14,449 nt of DNA from a bacterium (GCA_003646045.1 QNDV01000011.1:1-14449); one strand, 5' to 3'. Shown: positions 7,713 through 14,449, numbered from the stretch's first letter. Translations and numbers: made by a program. Notes: generated by a model from the letters alone, not told the origin.

Positions 7713-7722
7713 TAAACGTTTA
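7713..7722. promoter_or_regulatory. TAAACGTTTA palindrome in the operon leader, candidate operator
   Basis: A perfect 10-bp palindrome centred on CG, 20 bp before the start codon region and just downstream of the promoter candidates. It shares the TAAACG half-site with the palindrome at 7521-7538. Such CG-centred sites are typical of LacI-type operators, but the shared half-site and a TetR gene in the operon make autoregulation a reasonable alternative. Confidence 0.3.
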
Positions 7723-7743
7723 CTCCAGACTTGGAGGTCGCCG

Positions 7744-8664
7744 ATGCGACGCATCCTATTGCTGACGGTCCTGGTACTGGTCGCCACCGCGACCACGGCC
7801 CTGGCCGGGGACGAATTCCTGGATGCTTTCGACATTCCCGATGATGCCACCTTCACCGGTTCGGAATCCTGCGCCGACTGCCATGATGAGGTGGTCGCCG
7901 CCTACGCCAACAGCCCCCACGCCGCGGACCGCGCCCTGGGCGGACCCGGCACCGACGCCACCGGTTGCGAAGCCTGCCACGGCCCCGCCAGCCTGCACGT
8001 GGCCGAGGACGGGGACGGATTCATCATCGACGCGGGACTGCTGGGTTCACTGGACGAAGCGGCGCAGGTGGCCATGTGCACCCGCTGCCACTCCGAGCGG
8101 GCCAACACCTGGGCCGGCAGTCCCCACGACGGAGCCGACATCGGCTGCGCCTCCTGTCATGCCGACCAGGTCCACTTCCCGGTTGCCGCCCTGCCCGTGA
8201 CCGACTACCGCAACCGGGCCGAGTTCTGTTTGCAGTGCCACCCGGACCAGGATGCCGCCTTCCGCCTGCCCTTCCGGCACCGCGTGCTCGAGGGCCGCAT
8301 GGATTGCGAGGACTGCCACGACCCCCACAGCAGCTTCGAACAGGGCTCTTGGAACGGCCTGAACACCATCTGTCTGGACTGCCACGAGGAAGTGGCCGGC
8401 CCCTTCGTCTACGAGCACGACGGTGTGCAGGGCGAGGATTGCCTGCTCTGCCATCGCCCCCACGGATCGCACCACGACAAGATGCTGGTGCAGGAAGGCA
8501 ACGGGTTGTGCATGCAGTGCCATTACGACGAGGGCTTCAACAGCGGTGACGGATTCGACATCGGCAACCAGGGCCACTCCGGCCTGCTGCTGGGCGAGAA
8601 CCGTTGCTACGACTGCCACATCGATGTCCACGGCTCGAATGTCAGCCCGACGTTCAGGAACTAG
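7744..8664 (+). CDS. Decahaem c-type cytochrome, MtrA/DmsE family
   Basis: A 306-aa exported cytochrome that would carry electrons across the periplasm into an outer-membrane barrel. The signal peptide ends at ALA, residue 21. Exactly ten CXXCH haem sites begin at residues 43, 75, 112, 135, 162, 188, 210, 233, 256 and 288. The CEACHGPASLHV block and the C-terminal CYDCHIDVHGSN are characteristic of MtrA/DmsE/PioA proteins. Length is close to MtrA. The start is the ATG after GGAGG (6 nt); a longer open frame upstream adds residues that would displace the signal peptide. The barrel gene follows after 15 nt, matching the mtrA-mtrB order of known porin-cytochrome conduits. First gene of the operon. 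Confidence 0.93.
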   Translation: MRRILLLTVLVLVATATTALAGDEFLDAFDIPDDATFTGSESCADCHDEVVAAYANSPHAADRALGGPGTDATGCEACHGPASLHVAEDGDGFIIDAGLLGSLDEAAQVAMCTRCHSERANTWAGSPHDGADIGCASCHADQVHFPVAALPVTDYRNRAEFCLQCHPDQDAAFRLPFRHRVLEGRMDCEDCHDPHSSFEQGSWNGLNTICLDCHEEVAGPFVYEHDGVQGEDCLLCHRPHGSHHDKMLVQEGNGLCMQCHYDEGFNSGDGFDIGNQGHSGLLLGENRCYDCHIDVHGSNVSPTFRN

Positions 8665-8679
8665 GAAAGGAGCACGGCC

Positions 8680-10545
8680 ATGAAGAACACGAACCTCAAG
8701 ACCATACCGGCGATCCTGGCGCTCCTGCTGTTGGCGGGCGTTGCCACGGCCGCGGACCTGCCCGCACCGGCGGTCCGTATCTGGGCCCCGGCGGGAGACA
8801 TCGTAGGCACGGACAACAACCTCACCCTGGACGCTTCGAGCATGGACCGTCACGGCGCCGACGCCAAACGCGCCGAGGACTGGCAACTGGTGGACAAGAC
8901 CGCCGGCGGCGGTCTCTTCGGTTGGCACACGACCTCGGCCGGTGGTTATCTCATGTCCTTCCGGGGACACGCCACCAGCGCCGCGGCCTCCGGGATCACC
9001 GGGGCCTTCCTGGCCACGGGCTCAAGTCCGGGCAAGACCGATTGGCGGCTTCGCTTCCGTAACGGCAACCACAGCTACGACCCCACCAGCGAGATGCGGG
9101 CGCCCGGCTTCGCGGCTCCTCCAGAACCGCAGACCCTGAATGGCGTGCCCGTCTACGAATGGCGCATGGCCGATATCGCGGCGGGCTACCGTTTCAGCGA
9201 ATCCTTCAAACTGACGGCGGGGCTGGACCGCAAATGCCGCAAGGGTGACAAAGGCAGCCTGTTGCGCGTGGGCGCCGGCGGCGACGAGGTACCTGCGGTC
9301 AAGATGTACGACACCACCAGCAACGAGTTCTGGGGCCAGGCATCCTTCGGCAGCGGCGGTTTCGGCGGTGACTTGAGAGTTGCCTACCGGGCCGCAGACG
9401 GGGACCGGGTCATGGATACGCGGCGAGTCTACGGCGACGACCGTACACTGCTGCGCACCAACCTGGATCTGCGCTACGACGTGGGTCGGGTCACATCCCT
9501 CTTTGCCCACGCCGGCGCCAGCGAGCTCAAGGATCAGGGTACCCAGAATACCCTGGCCATCGACAGCAAGGCCACCACCAGCGGCGGCCAGCTGGGCCTG
9601 GTCAGCCGCCTGGGGCAGGCCACCTGGTTCCGCCTGGCGGCCACCGTACGCAAGCAGGACACGGACGCGGCCCTGGACGCCAACCTGGTGGACCGCGAGC
9701 GCAGCAGCACCGATCTGCAGGCCATGGTCAGCTACCGGGGATTCAAGCGCACCCGTTTGTCCCTGGACTATCGCTACCGTTCGGCTGACCTCACCGAGAC
9801 CGGCACCGACGCCAGCACGGTGCACAAGCTGGACCAGGACCAGACCTACAACGACCTGGATTTCAAGCTGCGTCACAAGTTCAGCCGCCAGGTCGGCCTG
9901 CGCTTCAAGGTCGGCTATGGCAATCGCGAGACCAAGAATGCACACACCTGGCAGGGCACGGCGTGGTACACGGGCATGCCCGAACGCAAGCGCAATACCC
10001 TGGACGGGGAACTGGTCCTGCGCACGCGGCCGGGCCGGACCCTGCGCCTGGACCTGGGTGCGCGGGCGTGGGATCGCACCATCGAGCGCTCGGATATGCC
10101 CGGCACCGAGACCACGTGGTCAGCGGCTCACGGCTTCGCCAATCTCAACTGGACGGCAAGTCACCGCCTGAGCCTGTACGGCACCGTGGCCTACGGAACG
10201 GACAAGTATGAACTGAGCGGCGCGCCCGTTCCCGATGCGGGCATGGGCCCGGTGATGCAGGACGGCACGACCCTGCGCTTCGTACCGGGCGCCACGCTGT
10301 ACCTGCTGGACCGGCTGACGTTTGACGCCATGTACGAGGCCATTCGCTACGAGGACACGGGCAACGAATCCAACCTCATCGCCGTGCTGCAGTCGGACAG
10401 CGACCGCATGCTGCTGCGGGCAGCCTGGGCCCTGAACGAGGATCTGGACCTGACGGCCACCTACCGACGTCACGAGTTCATGGAACACCGGTGGGACAAC
10501 TACATCACCGACCTCTACGCCCTGTCGGCCAGTGGTCGGTTCTAG
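8680..10545 (+). CDS. Outer-membrane beta-barrel, MtrB/PioB-like conduit porin
   Basis: This 621-aa protein has a signal peptide (cleavage near ATA, residue 24) and many alternating polar/hydrophobic strands with aromatic girdles (LRVAYR, LDLRYDV, LSLDYRYRS, LTATYRRHEF). It ends in SASGRF; a terminal Phe is the classic BAM recognition signal. Position directly after a decahaem MtrA-like gene identifies it as the barrel that sheathes the cytochrome in the outer membrane. The N-terminal CXXC of Shewanella MtrB is absent and the mature chain shows a single Cys (in RKCRKG), so it is a diverged member. Shine-Dalgarno AAAGGAG precedes the ATG. Barrel assignment is firm; MtrB/PioB membership rests mainly on context. 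Confidence 0.82.
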   Translation: MKNTNLKTIPAILALLLLAGVATAADLPAPAVRIWAPAGDIVGTDNNLTLDASSMDRHGADAKRAEDWQLVDKTAGGGLFGWHTTSAGGYLMSFRGHATSAAASGITGAFLATGSSPGKTDWRLRFRNGNHSYDPTSEMRAPGFAAPPEPQTLNGVPVYEWRMADIAAGYRFSESFKLTAGLDRKCRKGDKGSLLRVGAGGDEVPAVKMYDTTSNEFWGQASFGSGGFGGDLRVAYRAADGDRVMDTRRVYGDDRTLLRTNLDLRYDVGRVTSLFAHAGASELKDQGTQNTLAIDSKATTSGGQLGLVSRLGQATWFRLAATVRKQDTDAALDANLVDRERSSTDLQAMVSYRGFKRTRLSLDYRYRSADLTETGTDASTVHKLDQDQTYNDLDFKLRHKFSRQVGLRFKVGYGNRETKNAHTWQGTAWYTGMPERKRNTLDGELVLRTRPGRTLRLDLGARAWDRTIERSDMPGTETTWSAAHGFANLNWTASHRLSLYGTVAYGTDKYELSGAPVPDAGMGPVMQDGTTLRFVPGATLYLLDRLTFDAMYEAIRYEDTGNESNLIAVLQSDSDRMLLRAAWALNEDLDLTATYRRHEFMEHRWDNYITDLYALSASGRF

Positions 10546-10561
10546 GTCGGGGAGATACGCC

Positions 10562-11206
10562 ATGACCAAACCCCGCAACGGCGGCGAACGACGCGCACAG
10601 ATTCTCCGCGAGGCCACGGGGCTCTTTGCCCAGCACGGCTTCGACGGTGCCTCGGTGCGCGCCATCGCCCGCGCCTGCGGTATTACCGAAGCGGCGATCT
10701 ATCGCCACTTCGACCACAAGGTCCACCTGTACGAGGAAGTCATCCGGACCAAGGCCGAACAGCACGATATCGGGGCGCGGCTCCAGGAACACGCCGGCAA
10801 AGGGACCATTGAGGACGCCCTGCGCACGGTGGCGACCAACGTTCTGGACCTGGCCGATCGGGACCCCGAACTGATGCGCCTCATGTTCAACAACACCCTC
10901 GAAACCGGGACCGTGGCCACGGTCCTCTTCCGGGAGGTCCGCCTCCCCTACATCTCGTTCCTCAGTCAGGAACTCGAACAGCGCATGGGCGCCGGCGAGA
11001 TCCGTGAGGTCGAGCCCTTCATCACCAGCCGCTGCTTCGTGGGCATGGTCATGGACTGCGCCCTGAACATCAACGTCTGGGAAGAGATCAACGACACCGA
11101 TTTCCAAGCCGGGGACGTGATCTGCAACAACGTGCCGATCTTCGCCCGTGGTCTGGTGGGTTCGGCGGATGAAACCGTCGGAGCCAAAACCGGGAGCGTG
11201 ACATGA
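10562..11206 (+). CDS. TetR/AcrR-family transcriptional regulator
   Basis: A 214-aa regulator with a typical N-terminal TetR DNA-binding domain: RRAQILREATGLFAQHGFDG followed by the helix-turn-helix ASVRAIARACGITEAAIYRHF (about residues 30-50). The helical C-terminal ligand/dimer domain is not assignable. The start is the ATG with GGGGAG 7 nt upstream, 16 nt after the barrel stop; the frame is open further upstream but would overlap the barrel gene. Its stop overlaps the next gene's start in ATGA (11203-11206), implying translational coupling with the cytochrome. A regulator inside a conduit operon suggests autoregulation in response to an unknown ligand or redox signal; the palindromes before the operon are candidate sites. 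Confidence 0.9.
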   Translation: MTKPRNGGERRAQILREATGLFAQHGFDGASVRAIARACGITEAAIYRHFDHKVHLYEEVIRTKAEQHDIGARLQEHAGKGTIEDALRTVATNVLDLADRDPELMRLMFNNTLETGTVATVLFREVRLPYISFLSQELEQRMGAGEIREVEPFITSRCFVGMVMDCALNINVWEEINDTDFQAGDVICNNVPIFARGLVGSADETVGAKTGSVT

Positions 11207-12672
11207 ATCGACTGACCCTTCTGGCCCTTCTGCCGTTGGCCTGCGTGCTGGCGCTGTGGGGTTGCGACAACAATACCGAGAACGAACTTTCCGGCCCTGT
11301 GGCCAAGACCGGTACCTGCCTGGGTTGCCACGCCAGTGAAGACGCCCTCAAGGCCAGCGTGCCGCCGGAGGAGTCCGGCACCCTGGTCGGGCCCATCGCC
11401 AAGGGCGGCGGCTGAGGCGGCGACGTCGTCGCGCTGGAAGCGTGGCAAAAAGTATTCATCAACCTGACCACTCCGAGCGGGAAGGCCTTCGTGGCCAGCC
11501 CCCACGGCCCCGACTACGCGGGTGGGGACATTCCCCACAAGTTGAACTGCCAGGCGTGCCATGCGGGCGCGGCGGACAACAGCTTCGAGACCATGGATGA
11601 GGCCCACCTGGGCATGATCTCCGATCCCAGCGGTTCGGGCGAGATCGGCTGTAATGTTTCCGGCTGTCACGACGGCGAGACGCTCGATTCCTTCGCGTCG
11701 GCCTGCGCGGGCTGCCACTCGTCGCACCAGGACAACTGGGCCAACAGCCTGCACGCCAACCTCCAGGGCGAGGTCAAGGCCGTCGAGGACCGTGCCGCCA
11801 TCGACCTCGACGCCGCCGGCTACCGGGACGCCTTCAACAACCAGTGTGCCGAGTGCCACGCCACCTGCGGCCAGTGCCATGTCTCGCGACCCCACAGCGC
11901 GGGCGGCGGTTTCGTGCACCTGGCCGAGGCCACCGTATCGCGTTCGCACCTGTTCTCTTCGCCGACCTCGGTCGACGCCATGAAGGAACAGTGCACCGCC
12001 TGCCATGGCACCCGCGTGGCCACGGACTACCTGGGCGAGGGCTCGGACATCCCGGCTGAACACAGCCAGGACATCCACTGGGTCCGCCGCTCGTTCACCT
12101 GTACGGCCTGCCACGACGATGGTGAACTGCACGGCGACGGCACGGTCGTCGACCACCGCTACGAGGTGGCCGCCATGCCCCGCTGCGAGGAGTGCCACGG
12201 CGCCGGTGTCGACGACGGGTGGGACAATGCGTTCCACGCCAAACACGTCGACGGCGACGCCGGTGACTCCAAGCTGCAGTGCCAGGTCTGTCACGCGCAG
12301 CCCTATCGCAACTGCACCAACTGCCACGACCCGGGCACGGGCACCGAGTACGGCGAGTTCTTCAGTCTGAAGATCGCCAGGAACGACCCGGCGGCCTTCC
12401 CCTACCGGCAGGACAAGGGCTACGACTACGTGGTGGTGCGGCACGTGCCCATCTCCCAGGAGACCTATGCCCACTGGGGCCTCGTGGACCTGCCCGATTT
12501 CACGAGCAAGCCGACCTGGCTGTACGCATCGCCGCACAGCATCAAGCTCAATACTGACCAGGCCGCCACCTGCGGTGGCTGCCACGGCAGCGACTATTAC
12601 CTGCAGGACAGCGATCTGACGACTCCCGAGGAGCAGGCGGCCAACGCCAACCTCGTGATTCCGCCTCGTTAG
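11203..12672 (+). CDS. Multihaem c-type cytochrome lipoprotein with an in-frame TGA, probable selenoprotein
   Basis: Read through TGA 11413-11415 this is a 489-aa protein with selenocysteine at residue 71. It has a lipoprotein signal (LALWGC, lipid Cys21) and twelve haem sites: CXXCH at residues 39, 116, 168, 215, 222, 264, 300, 328, 360, 371 and 457, plus a CX4CH (CNVSGCH) at 150. The first site precedes the TGA; the other eleven follow in the same frame, so this is not a frameshift. No start with a good ribosome-binding site exists after the TGA, and that part would lack an export signal. A SECIS-like hairpin lies 20 nt downstream. Residue 71 is glycine-flanked (GGG-U-GG), unlike the usual CXXU pairs. 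The ATG overlaps the tetR stop; Shine-Dalgarno GGGAG. Likely role: outer-membrane cytochrome taking electrons from the decahaem-barrel unit. Alternatives: sequencing error for a Gly codon, or a nonsense mutation. Confidence 0.8.
11428..11446 (+). promoter_or_regulatory. SECIS-like stem-loop downstream of the in-frame TGA
   Basis: Within the coding sequence, 11428-11435 pairs with 11439-11446 (8 pairs, two of them G-U) around a GGA loop, or TGGAA if the closing T-A pair opens. Twenty nucleotides separate the TGA from the loop. Bacterial SECIS elements need a stem-loop at about this distance with a G among the first loop bases, which this satisfies. An overlapping smaller hairpin (GCGAC/GTCGC, 11419-11431) competes. 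Prediction by eye only. Confidence 0.5.
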
Positions 12673-12684
12673 AAGTAAGGAGAA

Positions 12685-12756
12685 GCGGGTGGTCATCGGT
12701 GACCGCCCGCTGATCAGGAGTGGGGCACACTGCCCCGGTGCATGACCGCAAGGTCA
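12685..12756 (+). other. Array of three intercistronic hairpins
   Basis: The 103-bp gap between the cytochrome and rhodanese genes holds three stem-loops in a row. The first has 11 bp with one G-U and a TCGG loop (12685-12710), the second 6 bp GGGGCA/TGCCCC (12722-12736), the third 5 bp TGACC/GGTCA with a GCAA tetraloop (12743-12756). None is followed by a T-run, so they are not standard terminators. GGTCA and TGACC recur in the first and third stems and could pair across. A role in mRNA processing, stability or differential expression of the rhodanese gene is plausible. Confidence 0.5.
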
Positions 12757-12775
12757 ATAATAAGGAGAGACGCAA

Positions 12776-13804
12776 ATGCTGAAGCGACTTACCTGGATGA
12801 CTCTCATGCTTGTGGCCCTGGTCGCCTTCGTGGGCTGCTCCGACGACGACGATCCGGTGGTGGTAACGCCGCCTACGAACTTCGAAGTGATCGCCGATGC
12901 GGTCGAGGCCTACCTGCCCGTCATGGGCACTTCGTACATGTTGGCCAGCAACCTGAACCCCCTGGTGAATGCCGCCGAACCGACGGTCACCGTGTTCGAC
13001 ATCCGCCAAAGTGGCGCCTACGACGCCGGCCACATCAAGGGTGCCATCAGTGCAACCATGACCGGTATCGTCACCGACGTGGAGGACGCCGGCCTGTCCA
13101 AGACCGACGAAATCGTGGTGACCTGCTACACAGGCCAGTCGGCCGGCCACGCCGTGACCGCCCTGCGCCTGCTGGGCTACACCAACGCCAAGACCCTGAA
13201 GTTCGGCATGAGCTCATGGAACGAGAACGTTCCGCCCAGCCGCTGGATGGAGCCTGTCGCCCCGGCTACCGAATCGGGATCGTGCAAGGACGACCTGTTG
13301 GCCGTGAACCTCGAGGAGACCGCCAACACCCTGGTCGATGAGTACGATTACCCGACCGGCCAACCCACCTTGGAGGACGCCGTCGAAGCCACACTGGCCA
13401 GTTTCGAGGCTGTCACCATCGATGCCGCCCAGGCAGCCGGACTCGGTAACTACTTCATCCTCAACTACGTGCAGTACGCCGACTACATGCCGGGCGCCGT
13501 GGTTCCCGGTCACGTAGCCGGCGCCTTCCAGTTCGACCCTGGCACCAGCATCGACCGTGACACCATGATGAAGTACCTGCCTTCGGACGATACGCCCATC
13601 ATGGTGTACTGCTACACCGGCCAGTCCTCGAGCCAGGTAACCTTCGCCCTCAATACCCTGGGTCACGATGCCGTTTCCATGAAATTCGGCATGAACCACC
13701 TGTTCTACAACGACAATGGCTACAACGCGAGCAGCAAGTGGAGCGACACTTTCTGCAAGAACTACGACCTGTACGACAACAACGGCGACGTCGTCGAGTT
13801 CTAG
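12776..13804 (+). CDS. Lipoprotein with two rhodanese domains
   Basis: A 342-aa exported lipoprotein (lipobox FVGC, Cys21, followed by DDDD) with two rhodanese-like domains. Domain 1 (about 70-150) carries VFDIRQSGAYDAGHIKGA and the active-site loop CYTGQSAGH with Cys117. Domain 2 (about 210-315) carries PGHVAGAFQF and CYTGQSSSQ with Cys279. The CYTGQS loops are identical and each is followed by a KFGM block, pointing to internal duplication with both active sites kept. Rhodaneses transfer sulfane sulfur via a Cys persulfide; some bind selenium. Shine-Dalgarno AAGGAG lies 7 nt before the ATG. As last gene of the conduit operon it parallels ExtH, the rhodanese-like lipoprotein of Geobacter ext clusters. 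Function there is not settled; sulfur or selenium handling at the envelope is an inference. Confidence 0.9.
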   Translation: MLKRLTWMTLMLVALVAFVGCSDDDDPVVVTPPTNFEVIADAVEAYLPVMGTSYMLASNLNPLVNAAEPTVTVFDIRQSGAYDAGHIKGAISATMTGIVTDVEDAGLSKTDEIVVTCYTGQSAGHAVTALRLLGYTNAKTLKFGMSSWNENVPPSRWMEPVAPATESGSCKDDLLAVNLEETANTLVDEYDYPTGQPTLEDAVEATLASFEAVTIDAAQAAGLGNYFILNYVQYADYMPGAVVPGHVAGAFQFDPGTSIDRDTMMKYLPSDDTPIMVYCYTGQSSSQVTFALNTLGHDAVSMKFGMNHLFYNDNGYNASSKWSDTFCKNYDLYDNNGDVVEF

Positions 13805-13831
13805 ACCATCGCACTATCGGTGCCAACGACC

Positions 13832-13862
13832 GAGGGAGGGCCTGCTGGCCCTCCCTCTTCTC
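13832..13862 (+). terminator. Intrinsic terminator of the conduit operon
   Basis: Perfect 11-bp GC-rich stem (GAGGGAGGGCC at 13832-13842 with its complement at 13847-13857) around TGCT, followed by TTCTC, 28 bp after the rhodanese stop. It lies between convergent genes and may also serve the minus-strand aminotransferase. Confidence 0.85.
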
Positions 13863-13882
13863 GTCCCTGAAACCGTGTGGCG

Positions 13883-14365
13883 TCAGACCGCCGCGGCCAG
13901 CCGCCGGCAGGCTTCCTCGAGGGTCGCCCGCGTACAACCAAAATTACACCGCAGATACCCCGGCCCCCCGAAGGCTCTCCCGTCGCTGAAGCCCAATCCA
14001 TGGGACTCGAAGAACGCGGCGGGATCCTCGAGTCCGAGGGCCGTCACGTCCAGCCAGGCCAAGTAGGTCGCTTCTACGGTCGCCATGGTCACACCGTCCA
14101 ACGACTCCACACAGTCAGCGAGCAGATCGCGATTCGCCCTCAGGTAGTCGAGCTGCGCCGCCAACCAGTCGCCTCCCCCGGTCCAGGCCGCCTCGGCGGC
14201 CGCGAAACCCATGACATTCACACCCGGCACGATGCCGGCCATGGCCCGTTTGAAACGGCGGCGCAGATCGTCCGCAGGGATCACCGCCAGGGAACAGCCC
14301 AGGCCCGCCACGTTGAAGGCCTTGCTGGGTGCCAGGAGGGTGATGGTACGGGCGGCGATACCGGG
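13883..14365 (-). CDS. MalY/PatB-type PLP-dependent C-S lyase/aminotransferase, truncated at the contig end
   Basis: About 160 C-terminal residues of a class I/II aminotransferase-fold enzyme of the MalY/PatB (cystathionine beta-lyase-like) group. TITLLAPSKAFNVAG carries the PLP-binding Lys (codon 14321-14323); the small domain shows TYLAWLDVTALG and the terminal GGPGYLRCNFGCTRATLEEACRRL, matching the usual ...R(L/C)N.(A/G)C.R.TLEEAL.R. ending. Such enzymes cleave cystathionine or cysteine conjugates. The upstream part is missing because the sequence turns into an inverted copy of itself near 14354-14364, so the apparent start there is not real. The gene is convergent with the conduit operon and probably unrelated to it. 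Confidence 0.85.
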   Translation of the reverse strand, partial: PGIAARTITLLAPSKAFNVAGLGCSLAVIPADDLRRRFKRAMAGIVPGVNVMGFAAAEAAWTGGGDWLAAQLDYLRANRDLLADCVESLDGVTMATVEATYLAWLDVTALGLEDPAAFFESHGLGFSDGRAFGGPGYLRCNFGCTRATLEEACRRLAAAV

Positions 14366-14449
14366 CCCGTCCAATCACCCTACTGGCACCCAGCAAGGCC
14401 TTAAACGTGGCGTGCCTGGGCCGTTCGCTGGCGGTGATCCATGCGGACG
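14269..14449. repeat. Fold-back inverted repeat at the contig end
   Basis: The last 76 bases (14374-14449) are the reverse complement of 14269-14344 with six mismatches (about 92% identity) and no gaps; the ~29-bp centre is also partly palindromic. The right arm read on plus encodes ITLLAPSKA, the same active-site segment the aminotransferase encodes on minus. A copied fragment of a protein-coding active site folded back at the exact sequence edge is best explained as a chimeric read or assembly artefact. Confidence 0.85.

Noticed and set aside
11413..11415. TGA taken as the end of a 70-aa one-haem lipoprotein followed by a separate cytochrome
   Set aside because: The downstream part stays in the same frame, has no signal peptide and no start with a Shine-Dalgarno; recoding explains both halves better, although a sequencing error is not excluded.
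10966..12696. Long open frame (over 570 codons) on the minus strand opposite tetR and the multihaem cytochrome
   Set aside because: It is antisense to a gene with twelve haem motifs, rich in Val/Gly/Ala/His as expected from complementing GC-rich codons, and shows no domain or ribosome-binding site.
14374..14449. Second, plus-strand copy of an aminotransferase active site
   Set aside because: It is a mutated reverse complement of the adjacent segment ending at the window edge, best explained as a fold-back artefact.

Overview
The window is a GC-rich bacterial contig with Gram-negative envelope features: an outer-membrane beta-barrel ending in Phe, a periplasmic multihaem cytochrome and lipoproteins. 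Upstream Shine-Dalgarno sites are clear. The style fits an environmental or metagenome-derived genome of a poorly cultured lineage, with FCB-type candidate phyla or a delta-proteobacteria-like group as guesses. No marker gene settles the phylum.

Layout. (1) 2-616 (+) is the 3' part of a crotonase-fold gene whose two hydratase glutamates are replaced. A perfect 17-bp terminator hairpin separates it from a convergent gene. (2) 713-1315 (-) is a small secreted protein of unknown function with an extended -10 promoter. (3) 1451-5320 (-) is a three-gene operon: glutamine-dependent asparagine synthase-like amidotransferase, acyl carrier protein, AMP-forming acyl/aminoacyl ligase. This set is typical of a dedicated acyl- or aminoacyl-carrier pathway, as found in exosortase/exopolysaccharide or small-molecule loci. 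(4) 5441-7501 (+) is a secreted S9-family serine peptidase with its own terminator. (5) 7744-13804 (+) is a five-gene operon and the most interesting part of the window. (6) 13883 to the right edge (-) is the C-terminal part of a MalY/PatB-type PLP enzyme, running into a fold-back inverted repeat that looks like an assembly or library artefact.

The operon at 7744-13804 looks like an extracellular electron-transfer conduit. It encodes a ten-haem MtrA/DmsE-type periplasmic cytochrome, an MtrB-like outer-membrane barrel and a TetR-family regulator. These are followed by a lipoprotein cytochrome with twelve haem-binding sites whose reading frame is interrupted by one in-frame TGA, and by a lipoprotein with two rhodanese domains. 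The TGA is at 11413-11415. The same frame stays open for 418 more codons carrying eleven haem motifs, and a SECIS-like hairpin lies about 20 nt downstream, so the best reading is a selenocysteine-containing multihaem cytochrome. Decahaem protein plus barrel would pass electrons through the outer membrane to the lipoprotein cytochrome. The rhodanese lipoprotein suggests a link to sulfur or selenium chemistry. The architecture recalls the Geobacter ext (ExtHIJKL-type) conduits, which include a rhodanese-like lipoprotein, combined here with an MtrA-type decahaem protein and an embedded TetR regulator. All functional claims rest on motif reading; no search was run.
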